From NCBI GenBank assembly GCA_946902985.2, contig OX336389.2:278611527-278675526 (forward strand): 64,000 bases of DNA, given 5' to 3'. This document shows, one piece after another, positions 45,934 to 56,317 of the stretch (position 1 is the stretch's first letter; every line of letters starts with the position of its first letter). The notes below the pieces were generated by a model. That model worked only from the letters and a program-made list of their open reading frames with translations. It ran no database searches and was not told where the DNA came from. Position numbers and translations under genes: made by a program. The stretch comes from Meconema thalassinum (taxonomy: Eukaryota; Arthropoda; Insecta; Orthoptera; Tettigoniidae).

Positions 45934-46767
45934 GAAAATAATTCACCTCTTACCTGTTCTCAAGGAAATGTACTGGTGTTCTACTGCATTTTTCTTGCTA
46001 GAACACTGCGCATCATCTCCTAGGAATAGTGTAAATCTTAGTCCCTACGATATTTAATGTTCATGTTTGATACTGACGATTCGTGTGAGGGCTTGTTGAT
46101 GATCCAGCAAGATCCATAAATATCGGAATTTAAGAACATATAAATGAAACAAAAGATAAATTAAGTCCTACACAATTAGCAGCCACCTCAAAAAAATAGA
46201 AAAACAATATAAATAATTAAAATTCCAGTGTGAGCAATAGAATTCATTTTATTTCTATATTCTGCTTTCTGCTCACCCGAGAGTCGAATTTAAATGTCGG
46301 ACCTGTAGGCCGCATATTCATATTCAAGCAACATTTCCAATATACTCGATACGCCGAGTTGAAATGTAAGCATACATTGATGTTAGAATGTTAATCAATA
46401 TTTTCAAACTCCTTTTCGGAGTTTCAGTATATTTTGTTGTATTTATAATGGCGCTACTTGGCTGGCGGACTGACACAGTAATGCGACTGTCACCAACCTC
46501 ACACTAATGCCACTAAGCACGTGGTTCTTCTGTGTCTAAATTGGGTCTTAGAACATTAGTCTTAAGGAAAGTAGGCTACGGTAGCTGTCAAATGAGTGCC
46601 AAATTACAGTAAGCGAACTACATCAGGGTTCGGGCTACAGCGAAGATACAAATAAGCACAATAACGTATTATTAGAGTTTGTTTTATTGGCACCATGTGT
46701 TTCTATCAACATGGTGCAAGCCATTGAAGCGTTTAAATAATGAACACATGCACTTGAATTAGATTCT

Positions 46768-46768
<1 letters not shown>
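45934..46768. other. No supported feature
   Basis: AT-rich non-coding sequence. Confidence 0.5.

Positions 46769-46803
<35 letters not shown>
46769..46803 (+). repeat. (CT)n microsatellite
   Basis: An uninterrupted dinucleotide run directly before a SINE family C copy. Confidence 0.95.
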
Positions 46804-46806
<3 letters not shown>

Positions 46807-47315
46807 AAGCTGCTTACCTCTCACCACGGTGGCCCAGATTCGATTCCCGGTCAATGCGGGTCAGATTTTCGAAGTTAGTTTTTGTCGTGGGGCCTCGTAA
46901 GAGGCTGAGTGCAGGTCTTTCTAATCGACCTGGGCGACCTGCGCGCTGGCATGAGAGATGGAATGGATGAAAATGAATGAAAGTGGGCAAGGATGTGGAA
47001 GGAAGCAGCCACGGCCTGTCAGAAGGTACCGTAGGTACAATCCCAGCATTTGCCTGGTGTTGAAAATGGGAAGCCACGGAAAACCATTTCAAGGATTGCC
47101 TACGGTGGGGCTCGAACCCACGCGTCTACCGAGTCAGCCGAGAGCATGGCCCCATGACCTAACGCTGCGCTTTAGCGAGTGTAGCCACCACTGTCGGTCA
47201 TTTTCGAAGTGAAATGTCACGTTCTACAGTTCGGATTCCACACAATAATGGAGGTCCCGTGGTTCATGATCACGAGATTTATGGCCATGTACAAGCTTCC
47301 TTCCATTCTGATCTC
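46804..47315 (+). repeat. SINE family C, split by a SINE family A copy
   Basis: The head piece (gtcaagctgcttacctctc, box B gattcgattcccggtca) is at 46804-46875. The 3' piece (gtgaaatgtcacgttc to ccatgtacaagcttcc) is at 47211-47315. Together they match the complement of 59638-59826. Confidence 0.85.
46876..47199 (-). repeat. SINE family A inserted in SINE family C
   Basis: The bases attttcgaagt flank it (46865-46875 and 47200-47210), an 11 bp target duplication. In reverse complement it matches the copy at 43011-43330 from head to tail. Confidence 0.92.
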
Positions 47316-47454
47316 ACAAATTGCAATGAATAATCGTATCAATAACAACAACAAGCGAATAAGCAAACGAACGCAGCCAATTCGGTTCGTTAGACTCAGA
47401 ATTATTGTAAGTGTGTAAATGTAGGAAACACGTGAGAAAGCTATCAGTAGTAAA

Positions 47455-47572
47455 GTAGTGGTCAAGCTGTTGGCCTCTCACCACGGCGGACCAGGTTCGA
47501 TTCCTGGTCAATGCACATGTGAGATTTTCAAAGTGAAATGCCACGTCCCGTAGTTCGGATTCCACGTATTTT
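47455..47572 (+). repeat. SINE family C, 3'-truncated
   Basis: Head ggtcaagctgttggcctctc, box B ggttcgattcctggtca, then gtgaaatgccacgtcccg; it ends at ggattccacgta. Confidence 0.8.
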
Positions 47573-47584
47573 TATTTCTTATCC

Positions 47585-47916
47585 ATCATGCTCGGCTTCA
47601 CCCACGGACTCGGCGCTAGATCATTCCTCTACCGCCACAAGGACAGTGTCTTGTTATTCAGCAGATACAACTGGGGGTGATGACACGCCGTTCGCCTAGG
47701 AGAGCGCTGACTCGGGTCTCATGAAGGAAGGGCCAGGAAAGGAAGTCGACCGTGGAACTGACGAAACAAATGTCCCGGCATTTGCCTGGGGGTGAAAATG
47801 GGGAAACCACGCAAACCATCTTCAGGACGGCCGAGGTGGGATTCAAACCCACGCTCTCCTGATGCCAGCGAGGCATGCGGTAGCACGTTAGTGCTCTCAG
47901 CCACCGTGGCCGGTAT
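47585..47916 (-). repeat. SINE family F
   Basis: On the minus strand it has a tRNA-like head (box B gggtttgaatcccac), the shared core (gtggtttccccatt, ggcaaatgccggg), and a 3' module with ttgtatctgctg and gtgggtgaagccgag. It matches the plus copy at 48364-48641. Confidence 0.8.
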
Positions 47917-48101
47917 CGGTAGTTTCGGCAACCTAAACCATGTTCCCATAGCAATATTCTTCTGTTTAGCAATACAAGCGCTTTCTCACTTAACCCTTCA
48001 TTAATGCTGTCTGGAAGCATTGTTGTTTGATGACAGCCCAAAATTGCTGACACTCTGTGTCTGGATTTGATAGTGAACATATAGTAGTGTTACTATAACT
48101 C

Positions 48102-48269
48102 AGGGTTGGGGAATAACGCCTTACCTATAACGCCGTTACTAGTAGTCTAACAGGTAATTTACGGTAACGGCAGGTTAACGCTGCTACATTTAACTGTAAT
48201 GAATCACCGAAAACTCTCGTTACATTTTCATAAAGAAGCAATAAATATTTAATCTTGTTTCTTAAATAA
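48102..48269 (+). mobile_element. Probable hAT-type element end
   Basis: cagggttggggaataacgcc followed by repeated taacgccgttactagtag-like sequence resembles the ends of a widespread hAT family. I could not find the partner end or a target duplication. It is cut by the family F SINE structure. Confidence 0.4.
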
Positions 48270-48641
48270 ATTATCCTCCCAGCTCGGCTTCACCCACGGA
48301 CTCTGCAAGGGATCATTCCTCTACCGTCGCAAGCTAGTTGAACACACTTTGTCAGCAGATACAATGGGTTCGAAACCCACCTCGACCGTGGTTTCCTGTT
48401 TACACACCCAGGCAAATACCGGGACGGTTCCTTTCAACAGGTCCACGGCTGACTTCCTTCCAAAACCCTTCACTGACCCTTCCTTGATTAGACCCAAGTT
48501 AGCGGTCACCTGGGCGATCGACCTGTCACCATCCCCAGTTGTATCTGCTGACAAAGTGTGTCCCGTTCCCAGACACCGTCCTTGCGACGGCTGAGGAATG
48601 ATCCCTCGCAGTGTCCTTGGGTGAAGCCGAATTGGGAGGAG
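48270..48641 (+). repeat. SINE family F copy with an inverted duplicate of its 3' module (fold-back)
   Basis: The right part (48364-48641) is a plus-strand family F SINE beginning at box B. The left part (48270-48363) is the reverse complement of its 3' module (about 48537-48641), with small indels. The two arms of roughly 95 bases would pair over a loop of about 170 bases. Confidence 0.8.
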
Positions 48642-48917
48642 AATTTATTAAAAAGTGACAGTCAGTCTGAAAGACTAGACTTTGTATTATTTTAAATGCT
48701 ACAAATGCTGAAAAATGCTAGAAAGGCTGGAGGCTTCTCGCTTCACTCGACGCCAAAGACTCTTGACATGTTAGAAAACTATCTGCATAATACATATCTT
48801 GCTTATCTTGTTACAAATTACTCCCGAACGGCAAGTGCAAACCAAGGGCAAAGCAAGGTCAAGCGCGCAGGATGCCGTCACGCTCACCAGAGCGCGCGGG
48901 GACGTGCCCCTTCCATC

Positions 48918-49277
48918 CAGTCTAAAATCACTTATAGTGGGCGATGTATTGAAGATAGAGATATGCTCTCGGGGACTTTTTTGTAGAACTTTTCATGCTG
49001 ACCAATTCTTACGCTCATAGTATATTGATATTTTTAACGGTTTGCCCAGCGTGAGCTTAAGAAGCGCACGGACGCCAAGTTTGTTTTCAACTTTTTCACT
49101 GAAATCGTTACTGCTTGGCTTCCTTTGATCATACATAAATTATTTTCTACAGAATCTTTCCTCGAGATATCCTTTACAGAATGGTGAAAACCGCATCAGA
49201 ATCCATCCAGTGGTTCTCGAGATTACCCGTGACATCCAAGAATCGGGGATTTTTGTCTTACACTAACGAAGTAGAGA
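48918..49277 (-). mobile_element. Helitron fragment, 5' part
   Basis: The minus strand begins TCTCTAC at 49277 after an A and matches the 5' half of the copies at 14485 and 15247 (ccactggatgg, aggaagccgagcagtaacg-like sequence). Homology fades near 48918; the hairpin and CTAG end are absent. Confidence 0.7.
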
Positions 49278-49805
49278 TTGTCGGGGAACAAATGCACCAA
49301 GCGGTACTATGACGTCACACACCTCAGTGCATCTGGGTACATTTCGTCCCGTCACCGTAACGTAACGCCAGACCCCAGCGTAACGACGAAGTCGACAAGA
49401 TCATTTAAAATTATTTAAAAAAACTTTCAACGCAGCCGTTCCGTTCTGAACATTTTTCATTTCGCTTTAAACAAAAAAATACGAAGATTTTTTTTATGAT
49501 ATTACACTGAAAACATTTTGTCATTTTCTTTTTAACTTTTAACATTAATCAGTAAATGTATTTTAACTTTAATCCACTCGGTATTGAAACTTTTAACTTA
49601 CGACAATTAATATATTTTTGGTAATTGTTCCCAAGCTGCGTGACTGCTGTGCCGTGTAGCATATCGCAAGGAGGAGGGTGGGTGTGGAAGATAGGATGTA
49701 CAGAAGTGAGAATGCGCGAGCAAAATTGGCATCCTTGGGAAGTAAAGTGGGCCATTAGCTACCTGACTGCGGTATCAACTCTGTACCGAGGATTAGACCA
49801 CTTCT
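49278..49805. other. No supported feature
   Basis: Non-coding sequence between the Helitron fragment and a SINE. Confidence 0.5.
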
Positions 49806-50505
49806 TGGTGTAGTGGCTGTCACCTCGGAGGTCCGGATTCGATTTAATTCTCGTTTGAGGGCTCGAACGAGGTACTACACTCAGCCTCGTGAGGCAAACC
49901 TGAGTAGACGTGGCTATAATTCCCACCTCAGCCATCTCGGAAGTGGGTTTCCTTGATTTTCCCACTTCTATTTCAGGAAAATGCCGTGATGGTTCCTAAC
50001 TTAAGGACACGGCCGACTCCTTCCCAATCCTATCCTCAATTTAATAATACACACACTAGTACAGCCATCACAATAAGGCAGGTTATCAGACAGTTCAACG
50101 GTGTCCTGTAAATCGCGCCCAGTACAAAACGCGGCCAATGTAAATCGCGCCCAGCACGGTCTCTACATGGAGTATTGTTGGCTGATACGGACGCAACCAT
50201 CGGTCACTACTCGGATAAACGACTGTCTGGACGAAACCATTGGTCTGGACGAAATCATTGGTCGCTACTTGGTTAGATGACTGTCTGGACGAAAATTATT
50301 GATTACACTACAAGCAAGGGGGACTGGGGCGAAGGCAGTATTGTCACGAGGACATTTTTTAGACTGGCTACGATTTACGCACATTTCACAGTGGGTGCTG
50401 TTTTCCCTGGGTGCGATTTTCGTACAACCAATTCAACACTCACCCTAGCATACGGGGCTACATGAATACGATGTCGTAAAGTCACTAAATAAATCAACAA
50501 CAATG
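49806..50505 (+). repeat. SINE family D, split by a MITE-like insertion
   Basis: The head and core are at 49806-50100 (gtagtggctgtcacctcgg, cactcagcctcgtgagg, ttttcccacttct, ggacacggccg). The tail (ggggctacatgaatacgatg, taaatcaacaac) follows at 50456-50505. Other D copies, such as 52603-52980, have these parts adjacent. Confidence 0.75.
50101..50455. mobile_element. MITE-like insertion in SINE D
   Basis: About 355 bases interrupt the SINE. The left end has two copies of gtaaatcgcgcccag. The right end, read as complement, has related aaatcgcacccaggg and gtaaatcg, so the ends are roughly inverted. The middle has repeated tggacgaaa(c/t)cattggtc units. I could not define exact ends or the target duplication. 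Confidence 0.5.
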
Positions 50506-51092
50506 TACCGAGGATTGAGTAACGAGCACGAGGGTGGGTGCAGAAGGTACCATTTTGAGTGTGTGATGAATTTGTCTGATAACCTGTGTTTCTGTGGTGA
50601 CAAATAATATATGTAACTATATATATTAGCATCTAGGATTGGGGTAGGCGCACGAGATTTGAAATAAGGTGCAATCTGAAGCCGTAATGATGCTTGCCCC
50701 TCACCAATGGAGGCAGGGTTTGATTCCCGGTTAATAGGCCTACTGTAAGGTAGACTACATGTTACATTTTCGAGGTGAAATGTCACGTCCGGCGGTTCGG
50801 TCCCGTGGCTTATGATTAGGGACCGGACATTTATGCACTGAAAACGACTAAAATATGCACGCAACTATGCACTAAATATGTAGAAAATATGCATTAAAAT
50901 TCACTCACTTTATATTTGTCTCATTCGCTGCAGAAAGAAGCATCACAATAGATAATTGTAAGTTTTTCAATGTTTTCAGGAGACAAATTACGTCTATTTT
51001 AATCGTTTTCAGCGCATTAATGTCCGGTCCCAAGCCATCAGTTGAATAATCACTAGGCTATTACCTGACATCCACTGTTTTAATATAGTACA

Positions 51093-51213
51093 TTATGCAA
51101 CGAGCCTATAATGGCAATAATTAAGACACGAGTATGTTTATAAAACGAGCGTATGCTAGTTTTATAACTTCCATACGAGTGTCTTAATTACCATTATAGG
51201 CGAGTTGCATACG
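51093..51213. repeat. Long imperfect palindrome inside the hAT MITE
   Basis: The left arm (gcaacgagcctataatgg ... gacacgagtatg) and the right arm (catacgagtgtc ... ccattataggcgagttgc) are complementary for about 40 bases. A nested pair ttataaaac(g)agc / gctagttttataa lies near the loop. Confidence 0.8.
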
Positions 51214-51219
51214 ACTGTT

Positions 51220-51577
51220 TATGTTCGACGATAATTATTATAACTATTTCAAGTTCGAACATAAATATTCATAAATATCTGTCGAGATTTCGCCAGTTTT
51301 ATGTACTGAACAGGGCGCATGGGACGCACAGAATACCTTGTATTTGACCATGGCCTCCTCGATTGTCCCACTATGACACTAGTTCAGGCAGTGAAATTTA
51401 AATTAGAAGGCCTTGGAATTCAGCGCAGATGCGTTGCTATCCTCACCTAATTGGTCAAACAACTGTTTCTTGAGCTCTGATTGGTGGGAGAAACTGTTTC
51501 ATGATGAAATATAGTGTTATAATGACCATCATTATGATACAGTTTTCTGACATATAATAGTCAGGGTCGAACATAAA
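51220..51577. mobile_element. Small MITE inside the hAT MITE
   Basis: A perfect 12 bp inverted repeat, tttatgttcgac (51220-51231) and gtcgaacataaa (51566-51577), encloses 358 bases of non-coding sequence. It lies next to the long palindrome. Confidence 0.55.
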
Positions 51578-52602
51578 ATACTTTCTGCTGCTCTTCTCTT
51601 TAGGCATTTTGAGTTAAGGATATGCAGACTAAGAACAATGTAACACATTAACTGAAGAAACTCCTCACAAAACTAACCCCGAGCTACTGGCTGTCGAGAT
51701 GTTAAAAGGAATGTTCCACCCCATTCCCTTCTTCAAATAAATAACCAGGCAGCATGCTTGTGTAAAATATTAGATATTAATCGGTTGCTCAGGAAGTTGC
51801 TTACAAGGGATGTCCAACACGCAGGTGAAACCTATTTTGTTCAAGATGTTTTAAATTGACCTACACTTAAATTCAACTGTATATGCTAAAATATGCTGTT
51901 ATGTTCAGAATATGCAAAAAATCCAATAAGCCCTCAAGATACCGTATGCATTTGCATATGTGCAAATGTATTTTCAAAAAATCCGGTCCCTAGTTATGAT
52001 CACGAGATTAACGATCTCGTAAAATTACTATCTTCCTTCCTTTCCTATTTTTAGCTTGGTGAGAATGTAAAAAGAAAAAAGTGGTGATCCACATGATTAA
52101 AGATAGCTGTGTTGGCAACAGAGTGTAAACCTTCGATTTGCAAACTTCCAGCATCTCTTGCAGTCATAGTAGATGTCTTATCGCACGCGGCTACGCTGCG
52201 AGGTATAATTATGAAAAGCTTCAGTATCGCCGAGGTTTGCAACTATTTGACCTATTCTTGTAGCCATACGCAAATTCTTCTTCTGTTTGGTATGCAGTGT
52301 TCGTTGAAATACCTTGTAAGAAACACAGAAAGCACACATGGCTGATGCTTTTAGCGCATAACTGTCGAGCTGAGTGGAGAGGAGAGGAGACATTTGGCCA
52401 AGAGTCGAGACAGTGACCTCGAGAGCACCTGTTGTGTGGTCGGCTGTCAACAACTGAGCATCGCCAATCATTTGGAATGTATTATTGTCGTTCCTACAGA
52501 GTCAGGATTAACTTCATGGCTTTCTATTATGATAGATTGTCTTTCTTTACGGCCGGATGTACTTCCTGCTCTGACTACCTCGTAGTCTTGTGAGAAGCAT
52601 TA

Positions 52603-52980
52603 TTGGCTGTCACCCATGAGGTCCGGGTTTGACTCCCGGCTCTGCTAGGAAATTGAATTCTGGTCTGAGGGCTGGAACGGAGTTCATTCAGCTTCGCGAG
52701 ATAGAAATGAGATGAGGTGGGTTCGACTCCAGCCATATAAGACATGGTTTTCCGTGGTTTGCTACTTCTACTCCAGCCAAATGTCGATGTGGTGTTAAAC
52801 GTGAAGGTTAAGACCGCCTCGCACCCAAACCGTACACCATTTTTTTTAAACCTACACACGCACAAGTAATGCCATCACAATGACACAGGTTAGCATACAG
52901 CTTACACACAGAAGTACACGGAGCTACATGACCACGATGTCACAAAGCCATTAAGTAAATCAACAACAGCAACAACTGCC
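52603..52980 (+). repeat. SINE family D
   Basis: A full-length-looking copy: head tggctgtcacccatgagg, box B-like gggtttgactcccgg, second block gggttcgactcc, core ccgtggtttgctac, and tail gagctacatgaccacgatg then taaatcaacaacagc. Confidence 0.85.
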
Positions 52981-53119
52981 TACCCAATAGGTGGCGAACC
53001 TTTTAAGAAAAAATACCAGATATGAATGTTATTGTAAGTTTCTCTAAAATTCAAAACTGTTGTTTCAATTAAGGGACTCTCACATCAGGATCATTCATCT
53101 ACGTGTACTTGGGTGTGTG

Positions 53120-53490
53120 TAGAACTTCTCTTTGCTGTTGCATCGCAGTCCCGGGTTCGATTCTAGGCTCCACCGAGAAATTTAATTCTGGTCTGAGGGC
53201 CGGAATGAGGTATACTCAGCCTCGTGAGGCAGAACTGGGAAGAAGTGGATTCGATTCCCATCTCAGCTATCCTAAAAAGTGTTTTTTTTTCGTGGTTTTC
53301 CACTTCTACTCCAGCAAATACCGGGATGGTTCCTAAATTAAGGCCACGGCCGTCTCCTTCCCAATCCTCAACGGAATTACAAATACACACACTACTATAG
53401 TGTAGATACCACAATAACACAGCTTATCAAATAAATTCAACGGACACCCAAATACACGGGACTGAATGGCCTCGATTTTCAACAATAATA
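53120..53490 (+). repeat. SINE family D
   Basis: Box B gggttcgattctagg, cctcgtgaggcagaactggg, second block ggattcgattcccatc, core, ggccacggccgtctcc, and tail gcctcgattttcaac. Confidence 0.85.
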
Positions 53491-53782
53491 ATTTGTCTGA
53501 TAGCCTGTATAGTTGTCTGTAGTGTGTGTATTTGTAATTGAGGCTAGGATTTGGAAGGAGACGGTCGAGGCCTTACGTTAGGAACCATCCCTGCATTTGC
53601 TTGGAGAAAAAGTATGAAACCATGGAAAACCACTTCCAAGATGGCTGGGGAGAGAATCGAACTCATATTTTCTCAGTATTTCCTCACGAGGCTGAGTGAA
53701 CCCCGTTCACCCTCCTTCACCAGAATTCAATTTCTTGGTAGGGCCAGGAATCGAACCCGACAGCCAAGAATTCTGCCCAAGA
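53491..53782 (-). repeat. SINE family D, inverted next to the preceding copy
   Basis: The reverse complement has gggttcgattcctggccc, cactcagcctcgtgagg, the core and the ctaacgtaaggcctcg part. Tail meets tail with the copy at 53120-53490, so the pair can form a long fold-back. Confidence 0.85.
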
Positions 53783-54005
53783 AAAAACAGACGCAAGACT
53801 GGAAGGACTGGTTGGAGGAATAGAACACAACATCTAAAGGGTAGAGTAATGTGCTGTTGTTGTTGCTTTATGTAAGGCCTAGGGGCATCTTTGGTCATCA
53901 GCACGCGTGAGTGTAAGGCATTTGCCCGATAACCTGTGTTATTTTAACTGTGGTTTTGCGCTAAAATGTTATTATTAGGTTCTATGATTAGGGTGGTCCT
54001 CCCTG

Positions 54006-54240
54006 GATAAGCCGTGCGCGTTAAATCGCTAACCATGAGCACGAAGGGAAGCTGCAGCATGTCCAGAGATCGTAGGTTTTAATACCGGCACTGCCAGTGG
54101 CTATCCTGATTATGGCTTTCCCTGTGCTTTCCCACATTTTCTCTTAGTCAAATGCAGTGCCTTATTTCAAGTCCCGGGGCACCAATCCCATCTCCGACGG
54201 TAATAATTACAATTACGCACACTACTACAGTTACTAGAGT
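54006..54240 (+). repeat. SINE, degenerate, shared-core type
   Basis: Head-like ggttttaataccggc, then gctttccctgtgctttccc, gtcaaatgcagtgcc and a tail with attacgcacactactac. It is strongly diverged. Confidence 0.5.
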
Positions 54241-54244
54241 AAAT

Positions 54245-54560
54245 GCCTCCGTGGGTTAGTCGGCAGCAAACTGGCCTCTCACCGCTGGGTCCATGGTTCA
54301 AATCCTGGTCACTCCATGTGAGATTTGTGCTGGACAAAGCGGAGGCAGACAGTATTTTCTCCGGGTACTCCGGTTTTCCCTGTCCAAAACTTCATTCGAA
54401 CAACACTCTCCACTCTCATTTCATTTCATTTGTCATTCATTAAATCATTGCCCCAGGGGAGTGCGACAGTTTTCGGCAGCCGGCACAGTTCATATCCTCA
54501 TATCCTCGCCGCTTCATTCATTCCATTCCTGACCCGGTAGGCTGTGGATTTTCATTTTCA
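54245..54560 (+). repeat. SINE family E
   Basis: Head ctggcctctcaccgctggg, box B ggttcaaatcctggtca, then gtgagatttgtgctggac, ctccgggtactccgg, aggggagtgcgacag and ggctgtggattttcatttt. The part after the head is unrelated to families A, B, D and F. Confidence 0.8.
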
Positions 54561-55099
54561 CTACAATTACTACAGTACAAGTTACCAGAATACACATCCA
54601 AGTAGCCTACGCGGGGCTCTTAATCAAAATATCCAAGCTCCTAAAACGAATTGGCATCAATGGTACCGTACCATTTGTCTTGAGCGAGCTTGGGATGACC
54701 AAGGGAGAAGCTACTCTACTGTCAATGCCGGGATTTGAAGCTCGGAACTCCAAACCAGCAGTTTCTCATGGCAGTAAACTTACTCGGCTACACTCTTAGG
54801 TAGAGTATTTTTTTAATGTGACCCGCATTAATATCGACGTTTCGGACTTGTAAAATAATGAGCAATTGGATTACTGATTCCATTACTGATTGTTGACAAC
54901 ATTGCTAAAGGAGAAAGCCATATCTCTATGGACACACCTTGTTCATATAGGCATACAGAGCTCCTTTGAGATGGTTGTTCTGCTTAGTTCGGCAGAACGG
55001 TGCTGGTGCATGAGGTCAGCCCAACATCGACCACCCGGAGTGTTCAAATGTTCCTGACACTTTCTGTATGAGGCTCGGGATGACTCAGTAACGTTCTAT

Positions 55100-55100
55100 G

Positions 55101-55131
<31 letters not shown>

Positions 55132-55166
55132 AAGAAGAAGAAGAAGAAGAAGAAGAGGGAATAATA
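55100..55166 (+). repeat. (AAT)n, (GAA)n and (AAT)n microsatellite cluster
   Basis: Consecutive tracts of aat, gaagaa and aat units. Confidence 0.95.
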
Positions 55167-55305
55167 ATAATAATATTAGCAAACCCACGCGAGAACACTC
55201 GTATATGAATAAACCACCCGCCAAGCTTTATTGGTATGCGGGTTCGACACGACACAAATCTAGCAGGGGCAATCGACTTGTTTTTATTTGTTTCAATGAA
55301 ATAGT

Positions 55306-55310
55306 TTCAA

Positions 55311-55341
<31 letters not shown>

Positions 55342-55342
55342 A
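55306..55342 (+). repeat. (AAAT)n microsatellite
   Basis: About nine taaa/aaat units. Confidence 0.95.
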
Positions 55343-55502
55343 TGTCCGTTGACTTAACAAGAAATGCAAGATTTTTCCTGTTCTATTGAGATGACTTGGA
55401 AGATTTTTTTGGTACAAACTGTACCTTCTAACTCCCTCTGGGTTATGAGCTTGAGTTTTGTGAAACATAAATCTTAACATCATACCTAATGATGATGGTA
55501 AT

Positions 55503-55503
<1 letters not shown>

Positions 55504-55547
<44 letters not shown>

Positions 55548-55586
55548 CATCATCATCATAATAATAATAATAATAATAATAATAAT
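55504..55586 (+). repeat. (AAT)n with (CAT)n block
   Basis: Two aat tracts separated by catcatcat. The right tract is the tail of the adjoining minus-strand SINE B. Confidence 0.95.
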
Positions 55587-55792
55587 GTTATTGGTTTTAC
55601 GTCCCTTCTGCGGCATTTAGAGACGCCGGGGTGCTGGAATTTTGCCCCAAAGAGGATATTTAACGTGCTAGTAAATATACTTACTCGGCTCCCTCGCATT
55701 TGCGCACCCTCCAATGCCAGCTGACTGTACCAGGATTCGATCCTACAACCTTGGGCACAGCGGCGAGAACGTTACCGCTGAACCTCGCAGCC
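55559..55792 (-). repeat. SINE family B
   Basis: On the minus strand: head gaggttcagcggtaacg, box B ggatcgaatcctgg, ggcattggagggtgcgc, caccccggcgtctc, tail (ATT)n. It matches 45692-45933. Confidence 0.85.
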
Positions 55793-55802
55793 AGTTTAAA
55801 GT

Positions 55803-56062
55803 TGTAGCTGTAGTAGTGTACGTATTTGTAATTTGAATGAGGATTGGGAAGGAAGTGGCCATGGTCCGGCATTTACCTGGAGTAAAAGTGAACAGCCATG
55901 GAAAAACACTTCTAGGATGGCTGAGGTGGGAATAGAACCCACCTCTTCTCAGTTTTGCCTCACCAGGCTGAGTGAACTCCGTCCCAGCGCTCAGTTAAGA
56001 ATTAAATTTCTTGGCAGAGCCGGAAATCGAAGAACGCTAGCCCCTACACTACGTGGTGGTCT
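55803..56062 (-). repeat. SINE family D
   Basis: The reverse complement carries the core with ccatggctgttcacttt, the gggttctattcccacc block and cactcagcctggtgagg. The head is partial. Confidence 0.8.
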
Positions 56063-56317
56063 AAAATCAAACTAGGCTACAAGTAATTTACACAGTCCTA
56101 ACGGATGAGGGGGTTACACGAAAGCCCTTGATCTTTTTTTGCCCTTTTCTTCAAAACGGTCTGTTAAGTTTACAGTAGAAACTGTACAGAAGAAGTCATT
56201 GGGAATTCTGTTATGCACAATTTTAGACAATAATATTTATAACCCTTACTGAGATAAATGCGAAAATCTTTCCAGGGAAGTCAGACAGTTACATAATATG
56301 CATTCATTTCCATTCGT

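Larger units (their letters stand above)
50817..51992. mobile_element. Non-autonomous hAT-type element (1,176 bp)
   Basis: The ends are tagggaccggacattt and its near complement aaatccggtcccta. The flanks are cttatgat (50809-50816) and gttatgat (51993-52000), an 8 bp target duplication with one mismatch, as in hAT elements. Sub-terminal atatgca repeats occur on both sides. It has no transposase and contains two further palindromic units. Confidence 0.85.
50672..52035 (+). repeat. SINE family C, split by a hAT-type MITE
   Basis: The head and body are at 50672-50816 (gggtttgattcccggtta, gtgaaatgtcacgtccgg, cccgtggcttatgat) and the 3' end is at 52001-52035 (cacgagattaacgatctcg). The join falls exactly at an inserted element with an 8 bp duplication. 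Confidence 0.82.

Noticed and set aside
48102..49380. A single hAT element spanning from the caggg end at 48102 to the taacg-rich sequence near 49360
   Set aside because: I could not find a complementary terminus or an 8 bp duplication, so only the left end is listed at low confidence.
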